DNA of 16,412 nt from Chrysochromulina tobinii (Eukaryota > Haptophyta > Prymnesiales > Chrysochromulinaceae), in the NCBI GenBank assembly GCA_001275005.1, contig JWZX01001520.1:1-16412 (forward strand), given 5' to 3'. The notes under the pieces were generated by a model. It did no database searches and was not told the DNA's origin. It saw only the letters and a program-made list of their open reading frames with translations. Position numbers and translations under genes: made by a program. Of this stretch, positions 7,913 through 16,126 are shown piece after piece. Numbering within the stretch: the first letter of the stretch is position 1; every line of letters starts with the position of its first letter.

Positions 7913-8376
7913 GTTCGCAGCGCGACGGCTGACGTGAATGCGGACTCTGCAGCATGAGCGTGTGAAGGGCCGCCCAGTTTCACACAGACCATGTCCTCGG
8001 CGCCGGAGCAATCGAAGGGTCTGTGGATCCACCTCCCACGGTGCACGTGCAGTGACGAACGTGCAGACTGCAGTGAAAACGTGACGACGGCGCCTATTTA
8101 AGTAAGCGTTACTTGAGCGGACCGTGCGACGTCGGTGAGTGAAGCCGGGCCTCTAAGAAAAGTCTTTAATCGTTCTTGTGCGCCGGGCGGGGCACCTGAG
8201 CGACCCGCAGCGGCCGCACTCCCCACGCCTCTCGTATACACCGGTACAGCGCAGGGTGCGCCGCGAGGTGCGAGGAGCCGGTATCGACCGGACCATCGTC
8301 GGCCCGGACCGAGAAGTCCCGCTAGGGCTAGCGAGTGGGCGAGGGCGCCCTAAGGCTCGATCCTGTTGGGCCGAGG
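7913..8376. other. Convergent intergenic region between RING and elongase genes
   Basis: This stretch holds the 3' ends of two convergent genes. It contains an inverted repeat at 7960-7985, a cluster of ACGTG motifs with a CACGTG core at 8044-8049, and a short perfect hairpin AAGTAA-GCG-TTACTT at 8100-8114. Small open frames on both strands resemble nothing known. No RNA gene was recognised. Confidence 0.55.
7960..7985 (+). repeat. Inverted repeat in the RING gene 3' flank
   Basis: GTGTGAA at 7960-7966 pairs perfectly with TTCACAC at 7979-7985 across a 12-nt loop that itself has GGG...CCC. It starts 48 nt after the RING stop codon, so it could fold in the 3' UTR of that mRNA; function is unknown. 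Confidence 0.6.
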
Positions 8377-9330
8377 TCATGTGCCCTTGCCCTTGCCCTT
8401 GGGTAGTAGCTTGGCAAGACCCTTCCCATCGAGCTGACTACAACTACTCAGCGGCATGAGCGGCTCACACGGAGTGATCTGGCTTGGCCAGCTCTCCACG
8501 TCATTCGCCGTGCGAGCCTCTGCCGCGTGCGCTACGCCGCCATGCGGCGCCTGTTTGGGCCGCAGGTAGCGCTCCACGAAGAGGCGGACGAAGAGCGCGC
8601 CGTAGGCGACGTACAGGGCGGCCGCGAGCTGCAGGATGAATGGGTGGATGGCGCAGCCCACCCCAGGCGTGAGGTATGCGACTGCCGCAAAGCCGTTGAT
8701 GACCGTGCCAAAGGCAAACTGCGAGATCTGGAGCGTGGTAATCGTGCGAGCGAAGCGCAGGACGGAGTCGCGACAGCCATCGACCGAGGTAAGCGCAAAG
8801 TAGGTGTACATGAGAGCGTGCACTGAGTAGTTCATCGCGCCGTACCAGAGCGCCGCGGGTGTCTCATACGCCCACGCAGCCCACGCGAAGCCGATGACGG
8901 ACGCGTGATGAAACCAGTGCAGCGTGATAACCGGCCGCTTTTTGAGCACGAGAAGCGCGGTGTCGAAGAGCTCAAACAGCTTTGACCATGTGAAGGCAGC
9001 TGCCCAGAGCGCAGGTGGGCCGTACCCAGCGAGCTCGTACACGTTGGCACACACGCTGTACCAGAAGCCGCGCCCGAGCAGCTGCCGAATCAGGTGCGGA
9101 ACGCACACCAAGGCGCCGCAGATGCTGAAGAGGGCCACGCTGAAGTTCCAGCAGCGCGAGACCGTCTTCAATCGAAATGGCTGACGTCGCTCCATCCAAC
9201 GCGGTCCGTAACGCACAAGCACCAGGTAGATCGCGATGACCACCGCCGGCTGCATCGGATGCTGCGCAAAGTAGCGCTGCGCATAGTGGCCGTCGAAGTC
9301 GTTGTCGAAGAGGTATCTTATGGTATCCAT
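8377..9330 (-). CDS. ELO: ELO/GNS1-SUR4 family very-long-chain fatty acid elongase, ELOVL6-like
   Basis: The 317-residue intronless ORF starts at the first in-frame ATG (9330). ELO proteins are ER multipass 3-ketoacyl-CoA synthases that condense malonyl-CoA with an acyl-CoA in the first elongation step. All family motifs are present in order: KLFELFDT at 117-124 (KxxExxDT), HWFHH at 138-142 (HxxHH box), NYSVHALMYTYF at 167-178 (NxxxHxxMYxYF) and TLQISQF at 199-205. Hydrophobic segments at about 28-40, 63-80, 106-116, 144-158, 208-222 and 228-250 fit the multipass fold. The HW(F/Y)HH box and MNYxVHAxMY text resemble ELOVL6/ELOVL3-type saturated or monounsaturated elongases rather than algal PUFA elongases, which usually have QxxHH; this substrate call is inference. 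The polar C-terminal tail ends in KGKGKGT, and its basic residues could aid ER retention. It is head to head with the GHKL ATPase gene. Confidence 0.94.
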   Translation of the reverse strand: MDTIRYLFDNDFDGHYAQRYFAQHPMQPAVVIAIYLVLVRYGPRWMERRQPFRLKTVSRCWNFSVALFSICGALVCVPHLIRQLLGRGFWYSVCANVYELAGYGPPALWAAAFTWSKLFELFDTALLVLKKRPVITLHWFHHASVIGFAWAAWAYETPAALWYGAMNYSVHALMYTYFALTSVDGCRDSVLRFARTITTLQISQFAFGTVINGFAAVAYLTPGVGCAIHPFILQLAAALYVAYGALFVRLFVERYLRPKQAPHGGVAHAAEARTANDVESWPSQITPCEPLMPLSSCSQLDGKGLAKLLPKGKGKGT

Positions 9331-9572
9331 CTCCACAAGGACGTCCTTCACGCGTGCGTTCGCGTGCCGAGCTCGCCGCCGCTCCGACACGTCGCGCAGA
9401 AAACGCAAACTTCCTCTTTTGGGCAATTGCCGGGTTTCACATCATCTCGGCTTGACCATCCCTGTACCTCCTTCCGCGTATAAAGTGCAAATTGAAACGG
9501 AAAGAGAGGAATTGCGGACTTCACGCACTTCGCGCGTGAGAGGTGCAACACCGGGATCGGCGGCTCTTGCAC
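9331..9572. promoter_or_regulatory. Candidate divergent promoter between elongase and GHKL ATPase genes
   Basis: This 242-bp head-to-head region contains a good TATAAA at 9479-9484 on the plus strand, 89 nt upstream of the GHKL ATG at 9573. GACACGTC lies at 9386-9393, sharing the 7-mer GACACGT with the other two divergent promoters in this window. Assignment is from position and motifs only. Confidence 0.55.
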
Positions 9573-11675
9573 ATGGTCGTCGTCTTGCGGCTTGGCTTCG
9601 CGCTCCTACCGTCGCCGTGCCACATGCGCTGCGCTGCAACACTCTCCGCAGCCTCCGACAGAGCGAACGAAAACTTATTGAGCCTCACCGTGTCTTCGCC
9701 GGCGCTGCTCCTTAACCAAATGGCCGAGCGCTACTCCTCCACATCCAGGATCCTCATGGAGTACGTGGACAATAGCCTCGTTGATGCGGAATCATTCTAC
9801 GACCACGTGGCGGGAACATATCGTCGTGCCGTTTACATTGACGTGTTCGTGTCAAACGAGCGTCGCACGCTGCGCATCGTGGATAACTGCCGAGGCATGC
9901 CTCCTGATGTGCTCTCGCGTGTGGTGATGCGCGTCGGCGAGTCGAAGAAGCGCGGTGTGTCATTAGTAAACGGCCAATTCGGGCTCGGCATGCAGAGCTT
10001 CCGCGCGGCGTGCAGCACGCTCACTGTCACGAGCCGTGCCGCGGGCGACAACGCCTACCGCATCTGCGTGGAGCGCGAGCAGAGTGATGGCTTCCGCATC
10101 GAAGTAGTCGACGAGGTGCCAGCGCTTGCCGACCTATCGGGCGCCGCGCACACAGGCACCGAGGTCGTCCTCTCTGGCTTCGACAAGCAGTGGATCGACG
10201 GGACCTTTGGCCCGGCGGCCGTGGCGAGGGAGGTCGAATCGCACTTTGAACGGCTCCTCGATCGGGCCGCTCTGAGCGTGCGCGTATGGGACGCGGATCA
10301 ACCCGGCGCGACCCCGAGGCGCTGCCAGCCGATTGACTACAGCCGGCTCTCCCCAGGGGCCAGCGTCAAGCTCGCCGTCGACCTCGGCTTCGGTCAGACG
10401 GCCGACTGCAATCTGTGCGTGCTGCCGGGCGCGGCGAACGCAATGCAGCGAGACGGCGATGCCGACAGCGGCGGCGGCGACGGCGGTGGCTTCAGTCCAG
10501 AGCTGCATGCGTCGCGATTCTTCGTGTCCGGTCGGCGCATCGCTCCGTGCGGTGCGACCGCCTCCTTCGCGCGCGGTTCCGCTCAACGGTGGACGCTCTG
10601 GTCGAATCCCAATGTACTTGGGTACATAGACATGCGCGGCGCTCGAGATGGCGCTAGAGAAGGTCCGCTGCAGCCGGTTATCACGCGCGACGAGTTCAAG
10701 AACACACGGCATAGAGCGGCAGCGTACGCGGCGATCATGGAGGCGGTCGAGCCGCCGCTGCTCGAGGCCATCGCAGCCGCCAACGCGTACTCGAGTGAGC
10801 GCTCATTCTCAACACTCGAGAAGACGCTCACCGAGGTGCTTGCCAAGGTAGCTGCAGACGAGCGCCGTCAGACAACGGAGCTCGAGCGGCTCGAGAAGCA
10901 AGCGGCGCAACGGCGGCGGCGACGGCAGGCGGCGCTCATCAAGGCCGAGCGCGAGGCCGCCGCCGCTGCCGCCGCCCTCGCAGCCGCCGAAGCGGCGGAA
11001 GCGGAAGTGCGACCGTTGACGGAGAAGGTCAAGGCGGGCTTGGGTGGTCTTTTGAGCAACGCAGTGCGCGCGTCGGGCGACGCGCTCGCGAACGCGCTCG
11101 ACCCATCGCGTGTGGCGGCCGAGGCGGCGGCACGCGCGGCACGCGAGGCGGAGGAGGCCGCGAAGAAGGCGGAGGACGACGAGAGACGTGCCGAGGCGCG
11201 TCGCCAAGCGCGCCGTATGAAACGCCAAGCGCCCGCAGCGGAACAGTTTTCGGTGCGGCTGGTGCGTGGGCTGGAGAAGCGAGTGGCTGGGGCGGCAGCG
11301 ATGGACGAGGCGGGCGCGGCGGAGCTGCGGCGGGCAGTGGAGGCAGTTCTGCCACCGCCGCTGCCACGTGAGCGCAGCCGGCTTGTAGGCTCGACTATCT
11401 TCGTGGACGCCGACCACCCCGACTTCCAAGCCCGCTGGCGACAGACGCGCCTAGGGACGACGAAGCTGGATGATCGGCTCTGCGGCTATTTGGCCACGAT
11501 CGTGTCGAGCCACTACCGTGAACGAGCCTATCAGGCGGCCGACCGCTCGCGTGTCGACTATGCACAATGCTACGAGGAATTGATCAGTACCTATTGCCGT
11601 CTCGAGGAGGGCTTAAGTGCGGCGCTGCCGGCCATGCTGAAGGAGATGAACGAGCAAGGTGGCTTCGCCGCGTGA
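9573..11675 (+). CDS. GHKL (Bergerat-fold) ATPase, MORC/Hsp90-like, with coiled coil and unassigned C-terminal domain
   Basis: This is a 700-residue intronless ORF; the ATG at 9573 is the first in frame and 9624 is an alternative. The N-terminal half is a GHKL ATPase: ExxxDN at 63-67 (EYVDN) plus Asp71, VDNCRGM at 103-109, GQFGLG at 134-139 and GTEVV at 195-199. These bind ATP-Mg in MORC, Hsp90, MutL and TopoVI-B relatives. The second motif is D-x-C-x-G instead of the usual D-x-G-x-G. A transducer-like region follows to about 400 (FFVSGRRI, then QPVITRDEF near 368-375). Residues about 410-555 form a highly charged Ala/Arg/Glu-rich coiled coil. The last ~100 residues form a compact domain with VGSTIFVDADHPDFQARW and LCGYLATIVSSHY, which I do not recognise but which looks conserved. 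Residues 1-25 are hydrophobic and could be a targeting signal. The specific role (chromatin, DNA repair or other) is unknown. Confidence 0.85.
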   Translation: MVVVLRLGFALLPSPCHMRCAATLSAASDRANENLLSLTVSSPALLLNQMAERYSSTSRILMEYVDNSLVDAESFYDHVAGTYRRAVYIDVFVSNERRTLRIVDNCRGMPPDVLSRVVMRVGESKKRGVSLVNGQFGLGMQSFRAACSTLTVTSRAAGDNAYRICVEREQSDGFRIEVVDEVPALADLSGAAHTGTEVVLSGFDKQWIDGTFGPAAVAREVESHFERLLDRAALSVRVWDADQPGATPRRCQPIDYSRLSPGASVKLAVDLGFGQTADCNLCVLPGAANAMQRDGDADSGGGDGGGFSPELHASRFFVSGRRIAPCGATASFARGSAQRWTLWSNPNVLGYIDMRGARDGAREGPLQPVITRDEFKNTRHRAAAYAAIMEAVEPPLLEAIAAANAYSSERSFSTLEKTLTEVLAKVAADERRQTTELERLEKQAAQRRRRRQAALIKAEREAAAAAAALAAAEAAEAEVRPLTEKVKAGLGGLLSNAVRASGDALANALDPSRVAAEAAARAAREAEEAAKKAEDDERRAEARRQARRMKRQAPAAEQFSVRLVRGLEKRVAGAAAMDEAGAAELRRAVEAVLPPPLPRERSRLVGSTIFVDADHPDFQARWRQTRLGTTKLDDRLCGYLATIVSSHYRERAYQAADRSRVDYAQCYEELISTYCRLEEGLSAALPAMLKEMNEQGGFAA

Positions 11676-13297
11676 CGCCGATAGGGCTAGCGCAGAGGGT
11701 CCGGCGAGGAAGAGTGCGGAGCGAGGCTGCCAGGGGGCTGGGTAGGGCGTGGCGCGTTCGGGCGCCGTCGCCTGCGTGAGCGCGACTACCGCGTATACGG
11801 ACGCGAACCGAGCGAGCGGGGAGCAGCAGTGCAATCTTCAAAAGGTGCGACCGGCAGCAGACGACTTCGCTATAGGACTGCGTTAGAGTATATATATTAT
11901 AACTGAGTAAATAACTGTAGTTGGGAGCGTATCTCTCGCCTTCATACTGCACATGTACTGCACATGTACTACACATGTACCACAAGTCGTCCCTCGGATC
12001 CGAGCCCGTTGTCGGCCGACACCGATGTGGTGCTGGTTGCGTCGGCGTCCTCGGAGAGCGCGGCGGACCGACGGAGATTCCGGACCCTAGACGAGCGCCG
12101 GCAGCGGGGCCATGCGCGGGCCCGTCGTCAGCGAAAGCACCCATTGAGCCCCGATCGTGGATTCGTCGCGTGCATCTCGAGCCCGCCCCGACTCGCAGGG
12201 CGGTCGACGAGAGCCGGTGACAGCAGCGCACCAAGCTGCACCAAGCTACACGCCAGAGGCCACCAAGCCGCGCACTAGCTCTTCGATCATGAGTTCAATT
12301 CGAATTACATGTATCACTGCTGCACTCGAATGAAAGGCCCGCCCAACTCGCCCTCAAACCTCAGCGGCCCGCCGTATCTGAGCGAGTTCGACGAACCTCT
12401 GGCGAGAGTTGAATGGCTGCTGTGACCTTGCGTCCTTGAACCTTGCGGCCCGGAATGCGAGTTGACATGCGAGTAGGCCGAGTGACGCGAGCGGACGCCC
12501 GAGCCCGACGGCACTCGATCCAGGTCGCCCACGCTCGTATGTGCCCAGGCTCTGTCGTGGCCTCCGCGGGTGTCTGGGTGAACGGATTGCGCGCCGACGA
12601 TGGACTCGCCGCCGTAAGTATTTGACCACATCCTCGGCGCACGCGTGCAGCGCGGCACAGCACGCGGCGCGAGTTCCCGGTATTTGCGCGAGTGCCCAAA
12701 ATGGCCCGAAGCCTCATCGCGACTTCGACTGTTCCGTCGGCCCAACGGCTCCATCGCGGCACGGCTCGGCGGCTCTTTCGCTACACGGCTCAACGGATCC
12801 GTTTCAGTACGTGACTGGTAATTGTAAATGCGCTCGACGGCAACTAGCCGCCGTGGCAGCACATCCACGATGGGCTCGCGTTGGCTGGTTCGCGTGTGCT
12901 CGCACTGGCACAAAGGCTGCGCGCAACACACGATAAAGTAACTCGGCATGGACCACACCGGACTGCTGTGACATGTCGAAAATAACAAGCGCGCGAGCTC
13001 GAAGAACTTTCCACACGTGCGAAATGCATGCACATGCGCAGACGAGGGTAAACATGTAATGTACATGACCAGTACCATTTGTCGCCGAGCCATGAAGCTG
13101 TCAGTATACGGACTTCGTACGGATTTGAAAGTAACGCACACGACATATCTACGTGGTGCGGTATGCCGAGTATGCCGTATTGCGTATAACTAAATAACAG
13201 GGTCGCGAAGAACGCCGCGCGTAGACCGTAGTACAGAGAGTATAATCAAAAGTAAATTAGTGGAGGGCGGTTCAGAATGGGGCGCTGAGTGTGTGCC
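11676..13297. other. 1.6-kb gene-free convergent intergenic region
   Basis: This is the largest gap in the window and is visibly less GC-biased than the genes. Open frames up to 275 codons exist on the minus strand (12314-13141) but show no recognisable domain and no protein-like composition. It contains an AT-rich stretch (TATATATATTATAA at about 11889-11902), the 11-bp tandem repeat at 11946-11978, the palindrome CTCGGATCCGAG at 11993-12004, a 12-nt duplication near 12229-12252 and several ACATGT palindromes. No tRNA-like B-box cloverleaf was found. Confidence 0.55.
11946..11978 (+). repeat. Three tandem 11-bp units containing ACATGT
   Basis: ACTGCACATGT, ACTGCACATGT and ACTACACATGT occur back to back, followed by a partial unit (ACCAC). 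Each carries the palindrome ACATGT. The period of 11 bp is close to one helical turn. Confidence 0.9.
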
Positions 13298-14057
13298 TCA
13301 GCTGCGATTCAGGCTGCGCTCCAGCGCCGTCGCAAGGGCGAGCTGCGCCTTGTTGACACGCTGCTGCTCGAGCGCCGCCCCATCTCCAAGCATGCCCAGG
13401 CGTCGCCACGGCTTGGTAAGCTCCATCTCCTCAGTCGGTGGTGAGAGAACCTCGAGCCGTGTAAGCGCTTTGCTCACATAGACCTCGACGAGGAAGAGGA
13501 GCGCGTCGAGCACCGCGAGAAGCTGCTTGCGTGCGGCCTCCTCGTCGTCGGCTGAGCTCTGTGCCTCCACGTCAAACACCGCGGACACAACCGCGTCCTC
13601 CTGGGCACCGTTTCGAGCGCCGTCCAGGACGGTGTCCATCAAGCCTTCGGTCGTGGTGGACCTTGGCGTTCGTTCGACCGACGCCGTTCTCATGACGTCC
13701 ACCTGGCCGGCTCGGCTGCTGGTCGAGCTGCTGGGTGTGGAGCGAGGCGTGGAGGGCCACCAGCGAGATGCCCCGCTTGCATCGATCTCGACCGCCTCCT
13801 CCATGACTGACGTGACGCCACTCACCACGTAGTCTTGAGCGTCGCCATCGCCCGTTGTGGGCACAACGACTCCGATGGCTTCCACCCATGCAGCCTCCAC
13901 TTCAATGACATCGATCGCATCCTCGACCATCTGTAGCAACTCCCCACTTGTAGGCTCGACGCCCGTACCCGTAGCACCGCGAGAACCTCCAGTGTTGCCA
14001 TCACGCCACGGCGTCCACAGCTGACGCTGTTGCTGCCCGCCGGCAATGTTGCTGCGT

Positions 14058-14104
<47 letters not shown>

Positions 14105-16126
14105 CCCGTCCGGCGCTGCCGCTCTCGCCTCGTCGTCCGCGGCAGGTGCAGAGCCGAGAGCAGGCGTTCCTGTCGGCCGTACTAACCCATCGTAATCGCC
14201 TGCAAACCGGCGCCCACCGACCCGTGCGCGCCCGAGCAGACCGACTGCCGCTGCGGCGAGCTGCTTCGTCTCATCTGCCAGATTCCCTGCGATCCGTCGC
14301 GTCTCGCCAGCCGCCACGTCTACACTGGGCAGCAGCCCTGCTTGAACCCCTTGCTGCATGCTGCGCTTGTACTCGAGGGTTAACTCGACGGCGAGCTCCG
14401 AGAGCACATCTGCGGCCTTGAGTGACGGCAGCTGCGCCCCCGCCTTGGGACCTCCCTCCTCGGGGAGCAAATACGGGAGCCGACGCATCGCCACTTTGCC
14501 GATCGAGCGCGCCGCCGGCAGCACGCCAAAGGCGATCGCGTCGGAGGCATCCTTCGTGGCCCGCGCGCCGAGCGATGTGGCGAGGCCCACTTGGCGGGAA
14601 GCCAATTCAAACTCGAGACGCTGCTGCCGCTGCTGCCGCTGCAGGGAGGGCACTGCTTGGTTGGCAAAGGCGCCGAGCGCCTTGCTCTTGGCTCCGCTGC
14701 TGCCGGCAAGTGATGGCGGCAACGCAGCGCGAAGCGGCTCGGTAAGTGATGGCGACAGCGCGGGTAGCTGCAGCTCCTCGGCAATTGTGGGTATTGCACC
14801 CGCGTCCCGTAGCGACACGAAGCTCGCAAAGTCCGTCTGTGTCGCTTCTGCGGCCTCTTCGAAAGCTTCCCCGAGGAGCTTGCCTAACCGACCGAGCCGC
14901 TGTGCCAGCCGCTCGCTGGCCTCTGCCTCCTTTGCCTCCTTCACCTGCGCCGTGGCCGCAGCGGCCCCCGCGACTGCCGCGACCGCAGCGTCTGCCGCCT
15001 CCGCCGCCGCCTCCGCGGCTGCCTTTGCCGCTCCCGCTGCCTTTGCCGCATCCGTCTCCGCCGCCTCCGCCGCCTCCGCCGCCTTCTCCACGACCGCCGC
15101 CGCCGCCTTAACCGCCTCCGCCGCCCTTTGGCCGCCTCCGGCTCCGCTTCCTCCGCTCGCCAGCCACGCCTTCTTTGCCGCCGCAAGCGCGCGCTCCTTG
15201 GCCTCTGCCGCAGCGGCCGCTTCTGCATCCAAGTTCATCTGCTGTGTCACTGTCGAGGCTGTCTCCGGTGTGGCAGGCTCGATGGCCTTTGCGACGGCAT
15301 CGGCAGCGGCAGCAGCGGCGATGCTCAGTGCGTCGCCGACACGTTGCGTCCCCTCGTCCCACAGCTCCGTCAGGAGGGCGGTTACCTCCTCCCGCGTCGC
15401 CTGCTCTCTCTCGGCGCGCCGTTCGCTCGCGACAGCAGCCTGGCGCTCCTCGTTGCTGGCTTCGAGGAGGAAGAGCGACGTACTCGTCTCGTCGCCGCTC
15501 CGCGCCCGCGTCCGCTCGATGGAGTTGAGCTGCTCCTTGAAAGGTGCGAGCGAGTCGTCCTCGAGCCACGATGACGTCGACGAGGAGGAGGAGGACGACG
15601 AGGACGACGAGGGTGAGGGCGACGTGCTGCGCTCGCTCGCCACCCCGAGGGCTGGCAGCATCGTCGTGGCAACGCCCGAAAGAACGCGCTTGCTGTCGAA
15701 AAGGGCGCGGCGCACGAGGTAGTCAGCGATGCGTGCGCCCAGGTTGGACGCGAGCACCACTTCCTCAACGACGTTCGAGCTGGCGCGCTCGAAGCCCGCT
15801 CGCACCGACTGTATAAACGAGCGCACCTGAAACTGCGCCTCCTCAATGTCACGCAGCGCGGACGAGCTCAGGTCGCTCGCTGGGCCAGAAGATTCGAGCC
15901 TCTCAGAAGCTGTTGCCTGGAGCCGCTCGAGAGCCTCCTTGAGCGCCCTCTCCTCTGTCTCGAGGGCTTCCCTCTCCTCGCTCATCATCGACGGCATCGC
16001 TGACCGTCTGAACTCAACGCTGAGTCGAGCCAATGATGGAACTGGGCGTGCCTCGAACAAATGTAGCGGGCATAATGGAAATCGCGTGAGCAAGATGGTC
16101 GCAAGTTGATGAGGGACGAGGCGCAT
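13298..16126 (-). CDS. Unknown 942-residue Ala-rich coiled-coil protein, possibly organelle-targeted
   Basis: A continuous intronless ORF runs to TGA at 13298-13300. I chose the ATG at 16126 (G at -3). The ATG at 15997 would give 899 residues, and the frame stays open without ATG to about 16231. No known domain is recognised. The first ~45 residues are hydrophobic and Arg-containing with a single acidic residue, which suits an organelle presequence. Then follow a charged helical segment, a block with LASNLGARIADYL, a serine run (SPSPSSSS type) beside an Asp/Glu patch, a long Ala/Glu/Lys-rich coiled coil (bases about 14880-15230), and a second block with LATSLGAR and SIGKVAMRRLPYLL. Next come 17 consecutive glycines and an acidic C-terminal half ending in a helix with LLAVLDALLFLVEVYVSKAL. 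The two LxxxLGAR blocks may be degenerate copies of one domain. Codon bias and the sustained ORF length support it being real; function is unknown. Confidence 0.7.
14057..14107. repeat. Trinucleotide repeat coding 17 glycines in the coiled-coil protein
   Basis: On the minus strand 17 Gly codons in a row (15 GGC, flanked by GGA and GGG) link the central region to the C-terminal half. This is the same kind of GCC array as in the helicase tail. Confidence 0.9.

Noticed and set aside
9331-9426. N-terminal extension of the elongase frame
   Set aside because: It would start at a TTG codon, its Arg-rich sequence is unlike ELO N-termini, and it lies in the divergent promoter. The ATG at 9330 gives a normal family length.
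12314-13141. 275-codon minus-strand frame in the large intergenic region
   Set aside because: No domain, no consistent codon bias, mixed composition with many Ser/Arg/His, and no plausible neighbours or promoter. It is probably chance, although a lineage-specific gene cannot be excluded.
14358-15722. 454-codon plus-strand frame opposite the coiled-coil gene
   Set aside because: Its Ala/Ser monotony mirrors the Ala/Glu-rich coding strand. The minus frame is longer and has varied, charged, helix-like sequence at both ends. It is kept as a low-probability alternative only.
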